Below, one piece after another: positions 7,751 to 17,060 of a stretch of DNA of 64,000 nt (the first letter of the stretch is position 1; the number at the start of each line of letters is the position of its first letter). Source of the DNA: an uncultured Eubacteriales bacterium (GTDB lineage Bacteria; Bacillota; Clostridia; Oscillospirales; Oscillospiraceae); assembly GCA_900079765.1 (NCBI GenBank), contig LT599017.1:372001-436000 (forward strand), written 5' to 3'. Below the pieces are notes generated by a model, which did not search any database, had not been told where the DNA came from, and was given only the letters and a program-made list of their open reading frames with translations. The translations under genes and the position numbers were made by a program.

Positions 7751-8257
7751 TTGCGGGTAGAGGAACTGATAGAACCATACGGCCCCAGGTTATGGCGTCT
7801 CTGCCGCCACCTGGCCGGGTGCGCGGAGGAGGCCGAGGAGTTGTACCAGCAGACTTTCCTCAGGGCCTTGGAGTGCGAAAAGAGGCTGGATCGGGAGGGA
7901 AATCCGGGGGCCTGGCTCTGTGCCACCGCTGCGGGCCTGTGGAAGAGTGGTCTGCGCCGGGCAGCCCGCCGGGCAGCCATCGCGCCTATGGTGTCCGAGG
8001 AGGAGGGCGGAATGGTACCCGACGGACCTACCCCAGAGGAGGCTCTCCTCCGGCGGGAGCGGTCTCAGAGAGCGGCCCGCCTGCTGGACGCTCTGGAGGA
8101 GAAGTATCGCCTGCCTCTGGTGCTCCACTACTCCGGCGGGCTGGCGGTGGAGGAGATCGCCGCAACACTGCGCCTGCCGGTGGGCACGGTGAAGAGCCGT
8201 ATGGCCCGGGGCCGGGCTAAGATCAAACAAGAATGGGAGGCGTGGAGCCATGGATGA
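7751..8257 (+). CDS. ECF-type RNA polymerase sigma factor (TTG start)
   Basis: 168 residues: sigma region 2 (about 1-75; EEAEELYQQTFLRALECEKR, then GAWLCATAAGLWKS) and region 4 (about 105-160; RLPLVLHYSGGLAVEEIAAT, LRLPVGTVKSRMARGRAKIK), joined by a charged linker. ECF sigmas redirect RNA polymerase to stress or surface genes. The start is a TTG at 7751 behind GAGGA, since no ATG or GTG lies in frame before the conserved region. The stop overlaps the next gene by 8 bases, so the next, membrane-bound product is a candidate anti-sigma factor. Confidence 0.88.
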   Translation: MRVEELIEPYGPRLWRLCRHLAGCAEEAEELYQQTFLRALECEKRLDREGNPGAWLCATAAGLWKSGLRRAARRAAIAPMVSEEEGGMVPDGPTPEEALLRRERSQRAARLLDALEEKYRLPLVLHYSGGLAVEEIAATLRLPVGTVKSRMARGRAKIKQEWEAWSHG

Positions 8258-8570
8258 CAAGGAACTGGAGCTCCTCCTGCAAGAGGAGCTGGGAAAAGCA
8301 GAGGCTCAGCCTCCACACCTGAACGTTCGCCTGCGGGGGGAGCTGGCATTGGCCCGAAGGAGGGCCAGGGCTCTGCCTGTCTGGTGGCTGCCCTTTGCCC
8401 TGTCCCTGGCCGTAGGGGCGGTACTGGTACCGCTGGGAGAAGTGCTGCCCTGGCCGATCAATCTGTTGCTGACCTTTTCCGCCATGTTCTCTGTGGGGGC
8501 GGCGGGGGCCTTTACGCTGATGGGGCTGATTTGCTTTGATTTAAGAAGGAAAGGGCGGATTTATTTATGA
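8250..8570 (+). CDS. Small membrane protein, candidate anti-sigma factor
   Basis: 106 residues. A charged N-terminal segment (MDDKELELLLQEELGKAEAQ) of about 40 residues is followed by two hydrophobic helices (about 43-64 and 70-92) and a basic tail. It overlaps the ECF sigma gene by 8 bases and the next gene by the 4-base ATGA. Anti-sigma factors of ECF sigmas are often small membrane proteins encoded right after the sigma, with an N-terminal sigma-binding part. No zinc-binding HxxxCxxC motif is present, so the role rests on position and layout only. Confidence 0.7.
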   Translation: MDDKELELLLQEELGKAEAQPPHLNVRLRGELALARRRARALPVWWLPFALSLAVGAVLVPLGEVLPWPINLLLTFSAMFSVGAAGAFTLMGLICFDLRRKGRIYL

Positions 8571-9310
8571 ATATTTCGTTATTTATTCTAATTGGAGCCA
8601 TTGCGCTGATGGCGCTGGCGGCCGGAGCAGTGGCGCTGATGGCCATGTGGGTTTATCGGGACGCCAAGAGCCGGGGGCTGGAGGCGGGGGTGTGGACTTT
8701 GGTTGTGGTGCTTGTACCCAGCCTGATGGGCCTGCTCCTTTACCTCCTTGTGGGGCGGAGGGAGAGTCGCCGCCTCTGCCCCGCCTGCGGCGCTATGGTG
8801 CCCGAGACGAGCGCTTTCTGCGGATACTGCGGGGCCGAGCTGTCGCGGGAGGAGGGGGCACCCCGCGCCAAGGCCGTGGGCAAGGGACCGCTGATCGCCG
8901 CCGTAGTGGGTGTCGTTCTCGTCGTGATTCTGGGCGTGGGGCTTGTCATCGCCCTGGCGTCGGTGGACGGTTTTGACTGGACGCCCAGCGTCTCCACCGT
9001 CTACGTGGAAAATAGCTGGGGAGACCAGTGGAGCGTTAAGTGGCACTACACCAACAAGGGAGCGCGGACCTCCTTCACCATCGGATCGGAAGGCCCTGAG
9101 AAGCTCACCTTCACCGGGAGTTGCGGCGAGGGGCCCCTTATCCTTCGAATTTACCAGGGCGAGGTGGAGCGGACCTTCGACCTCTCGGGCGGCGGAGAGG
9201 TGAGAGGCGAGGCAGAGCTCGCGGCCTTTCAACCCGGCAAGGTGTACCTGGAGCTGGACAACGGCAGCGGGGAGGGGAAAAACGTGGACTTCCACGCTGA
9301 ATGGGAGTAA
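8567..9310 (+). CDS. Membrane protein with zinc ribbon and exported beta-rich domain
   Basis: 247 residues. Two N-terminal helices (about 3-28 and 42-62) joined by WVYRDAKSRGL resemble the PLDc_N-type membrane hairpin. A zinc ribbon follows with C71/C74 and C85/C88 (CPACG, CGYCG), then a third helix (about 108-130) and a C-terminal, mostly beta region (ending KVYLELDNGSGEGKNVDFHA) likely outside the cell. It completes the sigma/anti-sigma operon through an ATGA overlap. Zinc-ribbon membrane proteins are common in Clostridia without known function; a sensor or effector role in the sigma regulon is a guess. Confidence 0.75.
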   Translation: MNISLFILIGAIALMALAAGAVALMAMWVYRDAKSRGLEAGVWTLVVVLVPSLMGLLLYLLVGRRESRRLCPACGAMVPETSAFCGYCGAELSREEGAPRAKAVGKGPLIAAVVGVVLVVILGVGLVIALASVDGFDWTPSVSTVYVENSWGDQWSVKWHYTNKGARTSFTIGSEGPEKLTFTGSCGEGPLILRIYQGEVERTFDLSGGGEVRGEAELAAFQPGKVYLELDNGSGEGKNVDFHAEWE

Positions 9311-9334
9311 GGGGGGTTCCCGCTTCCGGATAGG

Positions 9335-9379
9335 AGACAGGCTGCAAACTGTTCTGTTGGAACAGTTTGCAGCCTGTCT
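9335..9379. terminator. Bidirectional terminator with 20-bp perfect stem
   Basis: Arms 9335-9354 and 9360-9379 (core GACAGGCTGCAAACTGTTC and its complement) pair perfectly over 20 bp around the 5-base loop TGTTG. It lies between convergent genes, 25 bases after the zinc-ribbon stop and 7 bases from the kinase-like stop. No classic U run follows, but position and stem strength argue for two-way termination. Confidence 0.7.
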
Positions 9380-9385
9380 ATAATT

Positions 9386-10180
9386 CTATTCCAAATCGTC
9401 GGGTAAAAAGGCGTCATAGGGGAGGACACAGGAGAGCTCCACCAGCACGGGGGAGAACCCGCCGTCCAGGTCCCACTGGGGCGCGGAGGGGGCGCGGAGG
9501 ACGCCTTCCTCCGGGGGCTGGATGGGGAGGGAGACCACAGTCCGCAGCCCGCGTTCGGGGCGGCTCTCCAGCATGACTGCCCCGCCGTGGAGAGTGGCAA
9601 GCTCCCGTATGATGCCCAAGCCCAGGCCCAGGGCATTGTCACGGGGGAGATCCTCTTCGGTAAGGCCGGGGCCGCTATCCCAGACGGTGAGGATGGCGCG
9701 GCTTTTCTGTTTCTGGAGGTGGAGGCCCGCCTCGCCCCCCTCGCCCGCGGCGCTCAGGGAGATGGAGAAGAGGCCCAGCAGGAGGCGGCGCAGCAGGGCG
9801 CTGTCCCCGGTGGTGAGGAGGCTTGTCACCTCGCTCTCGTACCGGAAAGACACCCCGGCCATTGCCGCCAGAGGGGCGGTCTCATCCGCCGTCTCCCGGC
9901 AGAGGCCCGCCAGGTCCAGGGGCGCAGGACGGTAGGGTACGCCGCCGTTCGCCAGGCCCTGGGAGAGCTCCAGATGGTTGATGAGTCGGAGCATCCGGTA
10001 GAGGCTTTGGTTCGCGATGGCGAGGTACTGGTCGTACTTCGTTTCGTTGCTCTCCCGAACGGCGGGGGTGAGGAGATGGGTGGCCGCCATGAGGTTGCTC
10101 ATGTGCTGGCGCAGCTGCAGCAGCAGAATGGCGCTCTGGCCGCTGTTTTCGTAAGGCGGAGGAGTGTTGTGCCCAGACAT
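9386..10180 (-). CDS. Orphan histidine-kinase-like protein with degenerate N box
   Basis: 264 residues from ATG 10180, with GGGAGG 13 bases upstream. An N-terminal helical part (QLRQHMSNLMAATHLLTP, then YRMLRLINHLELSQ) resembles a dimerisation domain with a possible H26, and the C-terminal half is a HATPase fold with G1 box WDSGPGLTEEDL and G2 box ALGLGLGIIRELATLHGG. The N-box Asn is missing: the segment reads LLRRLLLGLFSIS. A 45-residue tail rich in Pro and acidic residues follows. No membrane helix, receiver domain or partner regulator is nearby. It is divergent from gapA, with 376 bp between. It may be a cytosolic kinase or an ATP-sensing pseudo-kinase. Confidence 0.75.
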   Translation of the reverse strand: MSGHNTPPPYENSGQSAILLLQLRQHMSNLMAATHLLTPAVRESNETKYDQYLAIANQSLYRMLRLINHLELSQGLANGGVPYRPAPLDLAGLCRETADETAPLAAMAGVSFRYESEVTSLLTTGDSALLRRLLLGLFSISLSAAGEGGEAGLHLQKQKSRAILTVWDSGPGLTEEDLPRDNALGLGLGIIRELATLHGGAVMLESRPERGLRTVVSLPIQPPEEGVLRAPSAPQWDLDGGFSPVLVELSCVLPYDAFLPDDLE

Positions 10181-11570
<1,390 letters not shown>

Positions 11571-11585
11571 GAAATAGCTGAGAAA

Positions 11586-11615
11586 GGCCCGGCGCAAAAG
11601 CGCCGGGCCTTTTTT
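11586..11615 (+). terminator. Intrinsic terminator of gapA
   Basis: GGCCCGGCGC, loop AAAA, GCGCCGGGCC, then six T: a 10-bp GC-rich stem with a U run, 16 bases after the gapA stop. Confidence 0.93.
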
Positions 11616-11665
11616 CGTTAAGAAGGGATGGTCCGCGCCTCTACCATCTTATTCCCCGGTATTGA

Positions 11666-11700
11666 AAATGCCCCCATCTGCGTTGCAGGTGGGGGCGTTT
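11666..11700 (-). terminator. Terminator of the DeoR operon
   Basis: GCCCCCATCTGC (11670-11681) pairs with GCAGGTGGGGGC (11685-11696) with one G-U pair and a 3-base loop, flanked by ATTTTC on the minus strand and GTTTTG on the plus strand. It lies just after the DeoR-family gene stop. Confidence 0.75.
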
Positions 11701-11707
11701 TGCTTGT

Positions 11708-12490
11708 TCAGCGGTCTAGCTTTTTAAGGGGCGGGACCTGGATGACCTCCAGGCCGCGCTGGCGGAAGGAGTCCACGTAGTAGCGCTGGGTCTCGGTGTC
11801 GGTGATGAGGCCCGTGAACTGGCTGACCTCCCCGGTGAGAAAGCTCTGGCGGCGACCGATCTTGGTGTGGTCCGCCACCACGTATTTGGCGCCGATGGTA
11901 CGCTCCAGCATGGCGGTATTGATGGCCGCCTCCTGAAGAACGGCGGTCATGATCTCCTCCTCGGTGAGGCCCGCACAGCCGATAAAGCACTTGGAGGCGG
12001 TGACCCGGGCGAGGTTGTTAAGGGCGAAGTCCCCCACCATGGCCTCTTTGGGGCTGCGCAGCTCTCCGCCGGTAAGAACCACATTCACGTTGCCGCCGTA
12101 CCGGCAGAAGACAGCCTTGGCATTGTTGGTGATGACGGTGACCTGCCGGGCCGTGATGTACTGTAGAATGAGCAGGGCGGTGGAGGAGATGTTGAGAAAG
12201 ACGGTGTCCCCGTCCTCCACCAAAGAGGCGGCGGCGCGGGCGATGGCGTGCTTGTGGAGAATGAGGGTGGAGTTGAAGACGTTGCCGGCATACTCGCTGC
12301 GCAGGCTGGCTCCACCGTAAAAACGGTCAATGAGGCCCTGCTCGTCCAGGGCCTCCAGGTCCCGGCGAATGGTGAGGGGGGAGGTCTCCAATTCCCTGGC
12401 GAGGAAGTCCACCTTCAGGGTGCCATACAGCTCCAGCAGGTGGAGAAGCTTGTCCCGCCGCCCGTCCACGATCTTACGGCTCTGTTTCAC
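11708..12490 (-). CDS. DeoR-family transcriptional repressor, probable ula regulator
   Basis: 260 residues: N-terminal winged helix (about 8-60; LARELETSPLTIRRDLEAL) and the DeoR-type sugar-phosphate sensor domain (about 80-250; DTVFLNISSTALLILQYI, VLTGGELR, CFIGCAGLTEEEI). DeoR repressors of this type respond to phosphorylated sugar intermediates; E. coli UlaR, which controls ascorbate genes, belongs here. The start ATG overlaps the stop of the upstream membrane-protein gene. The operon is divergent from ulaG, and two near-identical 21-bp repeats lie in the intergenic region, making it the likely local ula repressor. The functional link is inferred from position. Confidence 0.88.
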   Translation of the reverse strand: MKQSRKIVDGRRDKLLHLLELYGTLKVDFLARELETSPLTIRRDLEALDEQGLIDRFYGGASLRSEYAGNVFNSTLILHKHAIARAAASLVEDGDTVFLNISSTALLILQYITARQVTVITNNAKAVFCRYGGNVNVVLTGGELRSPKEAMVGDFALNNLARVTASKCFIGCAGLTEEEIMTAVLQEAAINTAMLERTIGAKYVVADHTKIGRRQSFLTGEVSQFTGLITDTETQRYYVDSFRQRGLEVIQVPPLKKLDR

Positions 12491-13296
12491 GGCGCGTTCC
12501 CCTCCCCGGCGGTCTCTATCGGGCGGTGCTCCAGCACGCAGGGGTACCGGGGAGCCAGGGCCTCGGCCTGGGCCAGCCAGCGGCCCTCGGCGGCGGCGTC
12601 CTTCCCATGGCGGGCGAGGCGGGACCTGAAAACGGCGTACCAGACCTTGTCGCGGTTTGCAAGATCGCCTTGGGGCACGGCAGCGAACTGCTCCTCAGCC
12701 TCGGCATACCGGCGGTTGGCGAGGAAATAGCAGCCCGCAAGCACCTTGCGGCTGGTGGGAAGCAGGCCCTGGCGGCGGGCTCGCCCGCTGCCCCCGGCCT
12801 CATAAAACTGGGCGAGGGCCTGGTAGGTCTCTTTTAGTTTGCCCAGGTCCCGATCCAGAAGGTCGCACCAGAACATGAGGTAGCATAGGGCGAAACGGCT
12901 GTCCGCCGAGCGGCTGATGGGCTTGGCGTGGGCTAAGAGGAGCTCGCGGGCGTCCTTTACCCGGCCGGAGTCAATGAGAGCGAGCCCCCGGAGGAGCGCG
13001 CTGCGCACCCGGTAGCCCTTTAAGAGGTCCCGGCGGTCCAGTACGTCCAGCTGGGCCATGGCCCCGATGGGGTCGCAACTCTCCATCAGCAGCTGGTAGG
13101 CAGAGCGGTAGCTGCGCCGCAACGCCTCGTCCAGCACGCCGAAGGCCCAAAAGAGGAGGAGGACCGCGTAAGCCGGAACGGAGGCCGGGGTGGGGTCCTT
13201 CGCGAAGGCGTAGACCACCGCAGCCAGAAAGATGAGGTAGACCGCAGCCACCGCGGCGTCCCTGGTGCAATCCTTGAGCATCAGCTTGCGAAACAT
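12487..13296 (-). CDS. Uncharacterised membrane protein with TPR-like helical domain
   Basis: 269 residues. Two N-terminal hydrophobic helices (about 14-31 and 38-54; AAVAAVYLIFLAAVVYAFAK, VPAYAVLLLFWAFGVLDEAL) place it in the membrane. The remaining ~210 residues form helical pairs with TPR-like spacing (ALLRGLALIDSGRVKDAREL, then YFLANRRYAEAEEQFAAV), probably in the cytoplasm. The start is ATG 13296 after GGGGGG. It is cotranscribed with and upstream of the DeoR repressor through a 4-base overlap, on the far side of the ula promoter region. I do not recognise a function; it may be unrelated housekeeping or a helper of the ascorbate system. Confidence 0.72.
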   Translation of the reverse strand: MFRKLMLKDCTRDAAVAAVYLIFLAAVVYAFAKDPTPASVPAYAVLLLFWAFGVLDEALRRSYRSAYQLLMESCDPIGAMAQLDVLDRRDLLKGYRVRSALLRGLALIDSGRVKDARELLLAHAKPISRSADSRFALCYLMFWCDLLDRDLGKLKETYQALAQFYEAGGSGRARRQGLLPTSRKVLAGCYFLANRRYAEAEEQFAAVPQGDLANRDKVWYAVFRSRLARHGKDAAAEGRWLAQAEALAPRYPCVLEHRPIETAGEGNAP

Positions 13297-13414
13297 GGAA
13301 ATTCCCCCCTGCTTTTTGGGTGAAATGTAGCGGAAAATCCGCTTTTGGTCAGTTTAGGTTTATTATAGCGGCTGCTCTGGGGAATAGCAAGAGGAGAGCG
13401 GCCTTTTTTAAAAA

Positions 13415-13435
13415 TTTTATGATTTATTTGAACTA
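13415..13435 (+). promoter_or_regulatory. Candidate DeoR operator 1
   Basis: TTTTATGA, three bases (TTT), then ATTTGAACTA. It matches operator 2 in 18 of 21 positions and lies about 100 bp upstream of the predicted transcription start. Confidence 0.5.
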
Positions 13436-13497
13436 TATTTATTGTTGTTTGTAAGGATTTACAAAATGATACTATAGAAATTGCGTTAAAAAGCCAA

Positions 13498-13526
13498 TTG
13501 TTTTTCTGGAGTAGCCGGTATATTAT
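13498..13526 (+). promoter_or_regulatory. ula operon promoter
   Basis: TTGTTT (13498-13503), 17-bp spacer, TATTAT (13521-13526). The start would fall near 13533, 72 bases before the ulaG ATG and upstream of candidate operator 2. Confidence 0.65.
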
Positions 13527-13562
13527 AGTGAAAAAGACGACAGAGCTTTACGACCTGTTGTA

Positions 13563-13583
13563 TTTTATGAACTATTTGAACTA
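13563..13583 (+). promoter_or_regulatory. Candidate DeoR operator 2
   Basis: TTTTATGA, ACT, then ATTTGAACTA. It contains GAACTA twice, 9 bp apart. It lies about 30 bp downstream of the predicted start, between the promoter and the ribosome site, so a bound repressor would block elongation. It is 148 bp from operator 1, close to 14 helical turns. Confidence 0.5.
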
Positions 13584-13604
13584 CTTTCAAAAGGAGGCGG
13601 TTTT

Positions 13605-14669
13605 ATGAGCAAGATTGACGACATCACCCGTGAGTCCTGGATTCTGAGCAGCTACCCCGAGTGGGGCACGTGGCTGAATGAGGAGATCGAGCAGGAGGAG
13701 GTAAAGCCCGGCACCTTTGCCATGTGGTGGTTAGGCTGCGTGGGCCTGTGGATCAAGACGGCGGAGAGCACCAACATCTGCGTGGACCTGTGGTGCGGCA
13801 ACGGCAAGCGGACCAAGAAGGTGAAAGACATGGTAGCCGGGCACCAGATGGCCAACATGTGCGGAGGACGCAAGCTGCAGCCCAACCTGCGTGCGGCCCC
13901 GATGGTGATCGACCCCTTCGCTGTAACGGAGCTGGACGCAGTGCTTGCTACCCACTACCACGCCGACCACATGGACCCCAACTTTGCTGCGGCGGTGCTG
14001 CGCAACGTGGAAAAGGAGGTCCCCTTCATCGGCCCCCTGGAGTCCGTTAAGCTGTGGCAGAGCTGGGGCGTTCCAGCCGAGCGGTGTATGGTAGTGAAAC
14101 CGGGCGACGTGGTCAAGGTGGGAAATACCGAGATCGAGGTGCTGGAGTCCTTTGACCGCACCTGCCTCGTCACCACCCCCGGGTACGTGGACATCCGCGG
14201 CGTGTGCCCCACCGATATGGACGAGAAGGCGGTCAACTACCTCATCAAGACCTCCGGCGGCAACATCTACCACTCGGGCGACTCCCACTACTCCATCTAC
14301 TACGCAAAGCACGGCAAGGAGCACCAGATCGACGTGGCCCTGGGATCCTACGGCGAGAACCCGGTAGGTATCCAGGACAAGATGAGCAGCATTGACATAC
14401 TCCGTATGGCCGAGGCCCTGCGCTGCAAGGTGGTCATTCCCGTCCACTACGACGTATGGACCAATTTCATGGCCGACCCCCGAGAGATTTCCGCCCTATA
14501 TGAAATGCGGCGCCACCGCCTCCAGTACCAGTTTGAGCCCTTCCTGTGGGAGGTGGGAGGCAAGTACGTCTATCCTACAGACCTGGGGAGGCGCGAGTAT
14601 CACCATCCCAGAGGGTTTGACGACTGCTTTACCCATGAGCCAAACACCCCGTTTACCTCCATCTTGTAA
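13605..14669 (+). CDS. ulaG: L-ascorbate-6-phosphate lactonase
   Basis: 354 residues, the same length as E. coli UlaG. A metallo-beta-lactamase fold with the metal motif THYHADHMD (H117, H119, D121, H122), and further metal ligands expected in IYHSGDSHY and VIPVHYDVW. UlaG hydrolyses L-ascorbate 6-phosphate, made during PTS import, to 3-keto-L-gulonate 6-phosphate. It is the first gene of the ula operon, with AAAGGAGG about 7 bases before the ATG, and is followed by the ascorbate PTS genes. UlaD (3-keto-L-gulonate-6-phosphate decarboxylase) was not found in the operon, so that step must be encoded elsewhere or done differently. Confidence 0.95.
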   Translation: MSKIDDITRESWILSSYPEWGTWLNEEIEQEEVKPGTFAMWWLGCVGLWIKTAESTNICVDLWCGNGKRTKKVKDMVAGHQMANMCGGRKLQPNLRAAPMVIDPFAVTELDAVLATHYHADHMDPNFAAAVLRNVEKEVPFIGPLESVKLWQSWGVPAERCMVVKPGDVVKVGNTEIEVLESFDRTCLVTTPGYVDIRGVCPTDMDEKAVNYLIKTSGGNIYHSGDSHYSIYYAKHGKEHQIDVALGSYGENPVGIQDKMSSIDILRMAEALRCKVVIPVHYDVWTNFMADPREISALYEMRRHRLQYQFEPFLWEVGGKYVYPTDLGRREYHHPRGFDDCFTHEPNTPFTSIL

Positions 14670-14686
14670 CGAAAGGGGCGCAAGCC

Positions 14687-15151
14687 ATGCTCCTGCGCGA
14701 ACTGGTAGACGCAAACCATGTGCTTTTCCTGGACGGCGCGGCCTCCTGGGAGGATTCCATACGCGCCTCCTGCCGGCCCCTGGTGGCGGACGGCACGGTG
14801 GCGAATGACTACGCCGAAGAGATTATCGATTGCGTGAAGATTCATGGGCCCTACATCGTCCTCATCCCCGGCTTTGCAATGCCCCACTCCATGCAGGGCT
14901 CCCAGCGGGCGGCCCGGACGGGGCTGAGTTTTATGAAACTGAAGACCCCCATCAGTTTCGAACCCGGCGACCCTGAGAAGGACGCCAGCGTCTTCTTCAC
15001 CCTGGCGGCGGTGGATGAGAATGCCCACCTGGAGAACATGCAAAAGCTGTTCCAGACCCTCTCCAACGAGGCGCTCTGCGCGGAGCTTCTGACCGTGAGC
15101 TCGCCGGCCGATCTGCTTCGGCTGGATGAAAAATACAGCTCAATCGTGTGA
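14687..15151 (+). CDS. ulaC: PTS L-ascorbate EIIA component
   Basis: 154 residues, mannitol/fructose-type EIIA fold. The active-site histidine is H67 in LIPGFAMPHS. It takes phosphate from HPr and passes it to the IIB protein UlaB. The end (TLSNEALCAELLTVSSPADL) is typical of this family. It starts 17 bases after ulaG with its own AAAGGGG site. Next to UlaA it is confidently the ascorbate IIA rather than a general one. Confidence 0.93.
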   Translation: MLLRELVDANHVLFLDGAASWEDSIRASCRPLVADGTVANDYAEEIIDCVKIHGPYIVLIPGFAMPHSMQGSQRAARTGLSFMKLKTPISFEPGDPEKDASVFFTLAAVDENAHLENMQKLFQTLSNEALCAELLTVSSPADLLRLDEKYSSIV

Positions 15152-15182
15152 TGGGACCTGCAAATAGAAAAGGAGGATTTTC

Positions 15183-16667
15183 ATGGAAGCATTTCTGGGC
15201 GTACTCAACACAATCTGGACCTACTTCGCAACCAACATCCTCACACAGCCCGCGTACTTTATCGGTTTCATGGTTCTGTTCGGCTACATACTCCTGCGCA
15301 AGCCTTGGTACGACGCCTTTGCCGGCTTTATCAAGGCTACCGTCGGCTACATGATCCTGGCCGTCGGCTCCGGTGGCCTGGTCAACAACTTCCGCCCTAT
15401 CCTCACCGGCCTGAAGGACCGCTTTAATCTGGACGCTATGGTCATTGACCCCTACTTCGGCCAGGCGGCCGTCACCGCCGGACTGGAGCCCGTCTTTGGG
15501 CGCACGTTCTCTCAGGTCATGCTGCTTCTGCTCATCGCGTTTATCTTCAACATCCTGCTGGTGCGCTTTAAGAAGATCACTAAGATGCGCGCCATCTTCA
15601 CCACCGGCCACGTGCAGATGCAGCAGGCGTCCACCGCGTTCTGGATCATGCTGTTCTGTTTCCCCTTCCTGGGCAACACCCCCATCCTCCTCATCATGGG
15701 CTTGGTGCTGGGACTCTACTGGGCCGTGGGCACCAACCTGATTGCCGGGTATACCCAGGAGCTGACCGACGGCGCGGGCTTCTCCGTCGCCCATCAGCAG
15801 ATGTTCGGCATCGCCCTTTTTACCATGCTGGCTGAGAAGATGGGCAAGGGAAAGAAGGCCTCCAAGCGTCTGGAGGACATCAAACTGCCCGGTTTTCTCT
15901 CCATCTTTAATGAGAACATGGTCTCCACCGCCATTTTGATGACCGTGTTCTTCGGCACCATCCTCCTGGTCCTTGGCCGCGACTACCTCGTCGGCGCCGG
16001 GTTCCTCAAGGAGGGAGCCAGTTTCCTCTTCTACATCATCAGCACCTGCCTCAACTTCGCTGTATATCTGGCCATTCTGCAGCTGGGCGTGCGTACCTTC
16101 GTCACTGAGCTGACCCAGTCCTTCCAGGGCATTTCCACCCGCCTGCTGCCCGGCGCCGTGCCCGGCGTGGACTGCGCCGTCACCTATGGCTTTGGCTCCC
16201 CCAACGCCGTGACCATCGGTTTCCTCTTCGGCGCGCTGGGCCAATTCATCTCCATCGCCATTCTGATTTTGCTCAAGAGCCCCGTGCTGGTCATCGCGGG
16301 TTTCGTGCCGGTCTTCTTCGATAACGCCACCATCGGCGTGTTCGCCAACAACAAGGGCGGCGTCAAAGCGGCCTGCCTCTTCCCCTTTATCTCTGGCGTG
16401 TGCGAGGTCTTCGGCTCTGCGTTCATCGCCAGCTTTATCGGCATGGCAAGCTACGGCGGGTACCTCGGCATGTGGGACTGGGCCGTAGTGTGGCCGGTCT
16501 TCACCCTCTTGATGAAGTACCTCTCCTTCGCGGGCCTCGCCATCATTATCGCGGCGCTGGTCGCCATCCCCCAGATCCAGTACCGCATGGACAAGAAGAA
16601 CTACTTCCTCGAGACCGAGGACTACGAGGCCTATAAGAAGTCCAAGTCCGCCTCCGCGGTAAAATAG
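15183..16667 (+). CDS. ulaA: PTS L-ascorbate permease EIIC
   Basis: 494 residues of an integral membrane PTS permease of the ascorbate (UlaA) family. The opening AFLGVLNTIWTYFATNILTQ, then PAYFIGFMVLFGYILLRKPW, GSGGLVNNFRPI and later VFFDNATIGVFANNKGG are characteristic. About ten to eleven helices are seen, with a basic cytoplasmic end. It transports and phosphorylates L-ascorbate with UlaB and UlaC. AAGGAGG precedes the ATG. A 15-bp perfect hairpin follows the stop and separates it from ulaB. Confidence 0.95.
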   Translation: MEAFLGVLNTIWTYFATNILTQPAYFIGFMVLFGYILLRKPWYDAFAGFIKATVGYMILAVGSGGLVNNFRPILTGLKDRFNLDAMVIDPYFGQAAVTAGLEPVFGRTFSQVMLLLLIAFIFNILLVRFKKITKMRAIFTTGHVQMQQASTAFWIMLFCFPFLGNTPILLIMGLVLGLYWAVGTNLIAGYTQELTDGAGFSVAHQQMFGIALFTMLAEKMGKGKKASKRLEDIKLPGFLSIFNENMVSTAILMTVFFGTILLVLGRDYLVGAGFLKEGASFLFYIISTCLNFAVYLAILQLGVRTFVTELTQSFQGISTRLLPGAVPGVDCAVTYGFGSPNAVTIGFLFGALGQFISIAILILLKSPVLVIAGFVPVFFDNATIGVFANNKGGVKAACLFPFISGVCEVFGSAFIASFIGMASYGGYLGMWDWAVVWPVFTLLMKYLSFAGLAIIIAALVAIPQIQYRMDKKNYFLETEDYEAYKKSKSASAVK

Positions 16668-16678
16668 CCAACTGAATA

Positions 16679-16714
16679 CAAGATGCGCGCCCGGAAAAAC
16701 GGGCGCGCATCTTG
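16679..16714 (+). terminator. 15-bp intercistronic hairpin between ulaA and ulaB
   Basis: CAAGATGCGCGCCCG and CGGGCGCGCATCTTG pair perfectly around GAAAAA. No U run follows and the operon continues, so it is more likely an mRNA-processing or stabilising structure, or a partial attenuator, than a full stop. Confidence 0.6.
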
Positions 16715-16751
16715 GCGACCAACGCCCAATTTTTGAAAGGACGTGCTCTGT

Positions 16752-17060
16752 ATGCTGAAACTGCTTGTGAGCTGCGCCAATGGCGCGGGGACCAGCCTGA
16801 TGATGAAAATGACCGTGGAGAATGCCACCAAGGCCCTCAACCTCGCCGTCTCCGAGATCCACCACTGCGCGCTGTCGGAGGGGGTCAGCTCGGCCACCCA
16901 GTACGACGTAGTGTTCTGCCCGCTGAACTTTGTGGACATGTACAAGAACGCCACCGCCAAGGGCGTGACTGTGCTGGGCCTGCGCAACGTGCTCAGCCAG
17001 GCCGAGGTGGAGGAGAAACTGAAGGCATCCGGCCTGGTGGAAAAGCACCAGAAGAAATGA
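16752..17060 (+). CDS. ulaB: PTS L-ascorbate EIIB component
   Basis: 102 residues with the active-site C8 in LLVSCANGAGTSLM, the IIB phosphocysteine loop. It carries phosphate from UlaC to the incoming ascorbate. Start: ATG at 16752 with AAAGGA about 10 bases upstream; an in-frame ATG three codons before it is too close to that site. The stop shares the ATGA overlap with the HAD gene, so both are translated from the same message. In E. coli the order is ulaA-B-C; here it is ulaC-A-B. Confidence 0.94.
   Translation: MLKLLVSCANGAGTSLMMKMTVENATKALNLAVSEIHHCALSEGVSSATQYDVVFCPLNFVDMYKNATAKGVTVLGLRNVLSQAEVEEKLKASGLVEKHQKK

Larger units (their letters stand above)
13297..13604 (+). promoter_or_regulatory. 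ula divergent control region
   Basis: 308 AT-rich bases between the DeoR operon and ulaG. They contain the ula promoter (-35 TTGTTT 13498-13503, 17-bp spacer, -10 TATTAT 13521-13526), two matching 21-bp boxes (13415-13435 and 13563-13583) and an AAAGGAGG ribosome site just before the ulaG ATG. No small gene was seen. Confidence 0.65.

Noticed and set aside
16712-17056. Longer N-terminus for the HAD phosphatase reaching back through ulaB
   Set aside because: The HAD motif I starts right after the ATG at 17057, which overlaps the ulaB stop as is usual for coupled genes; the upstream part is a shadow of ulaB.
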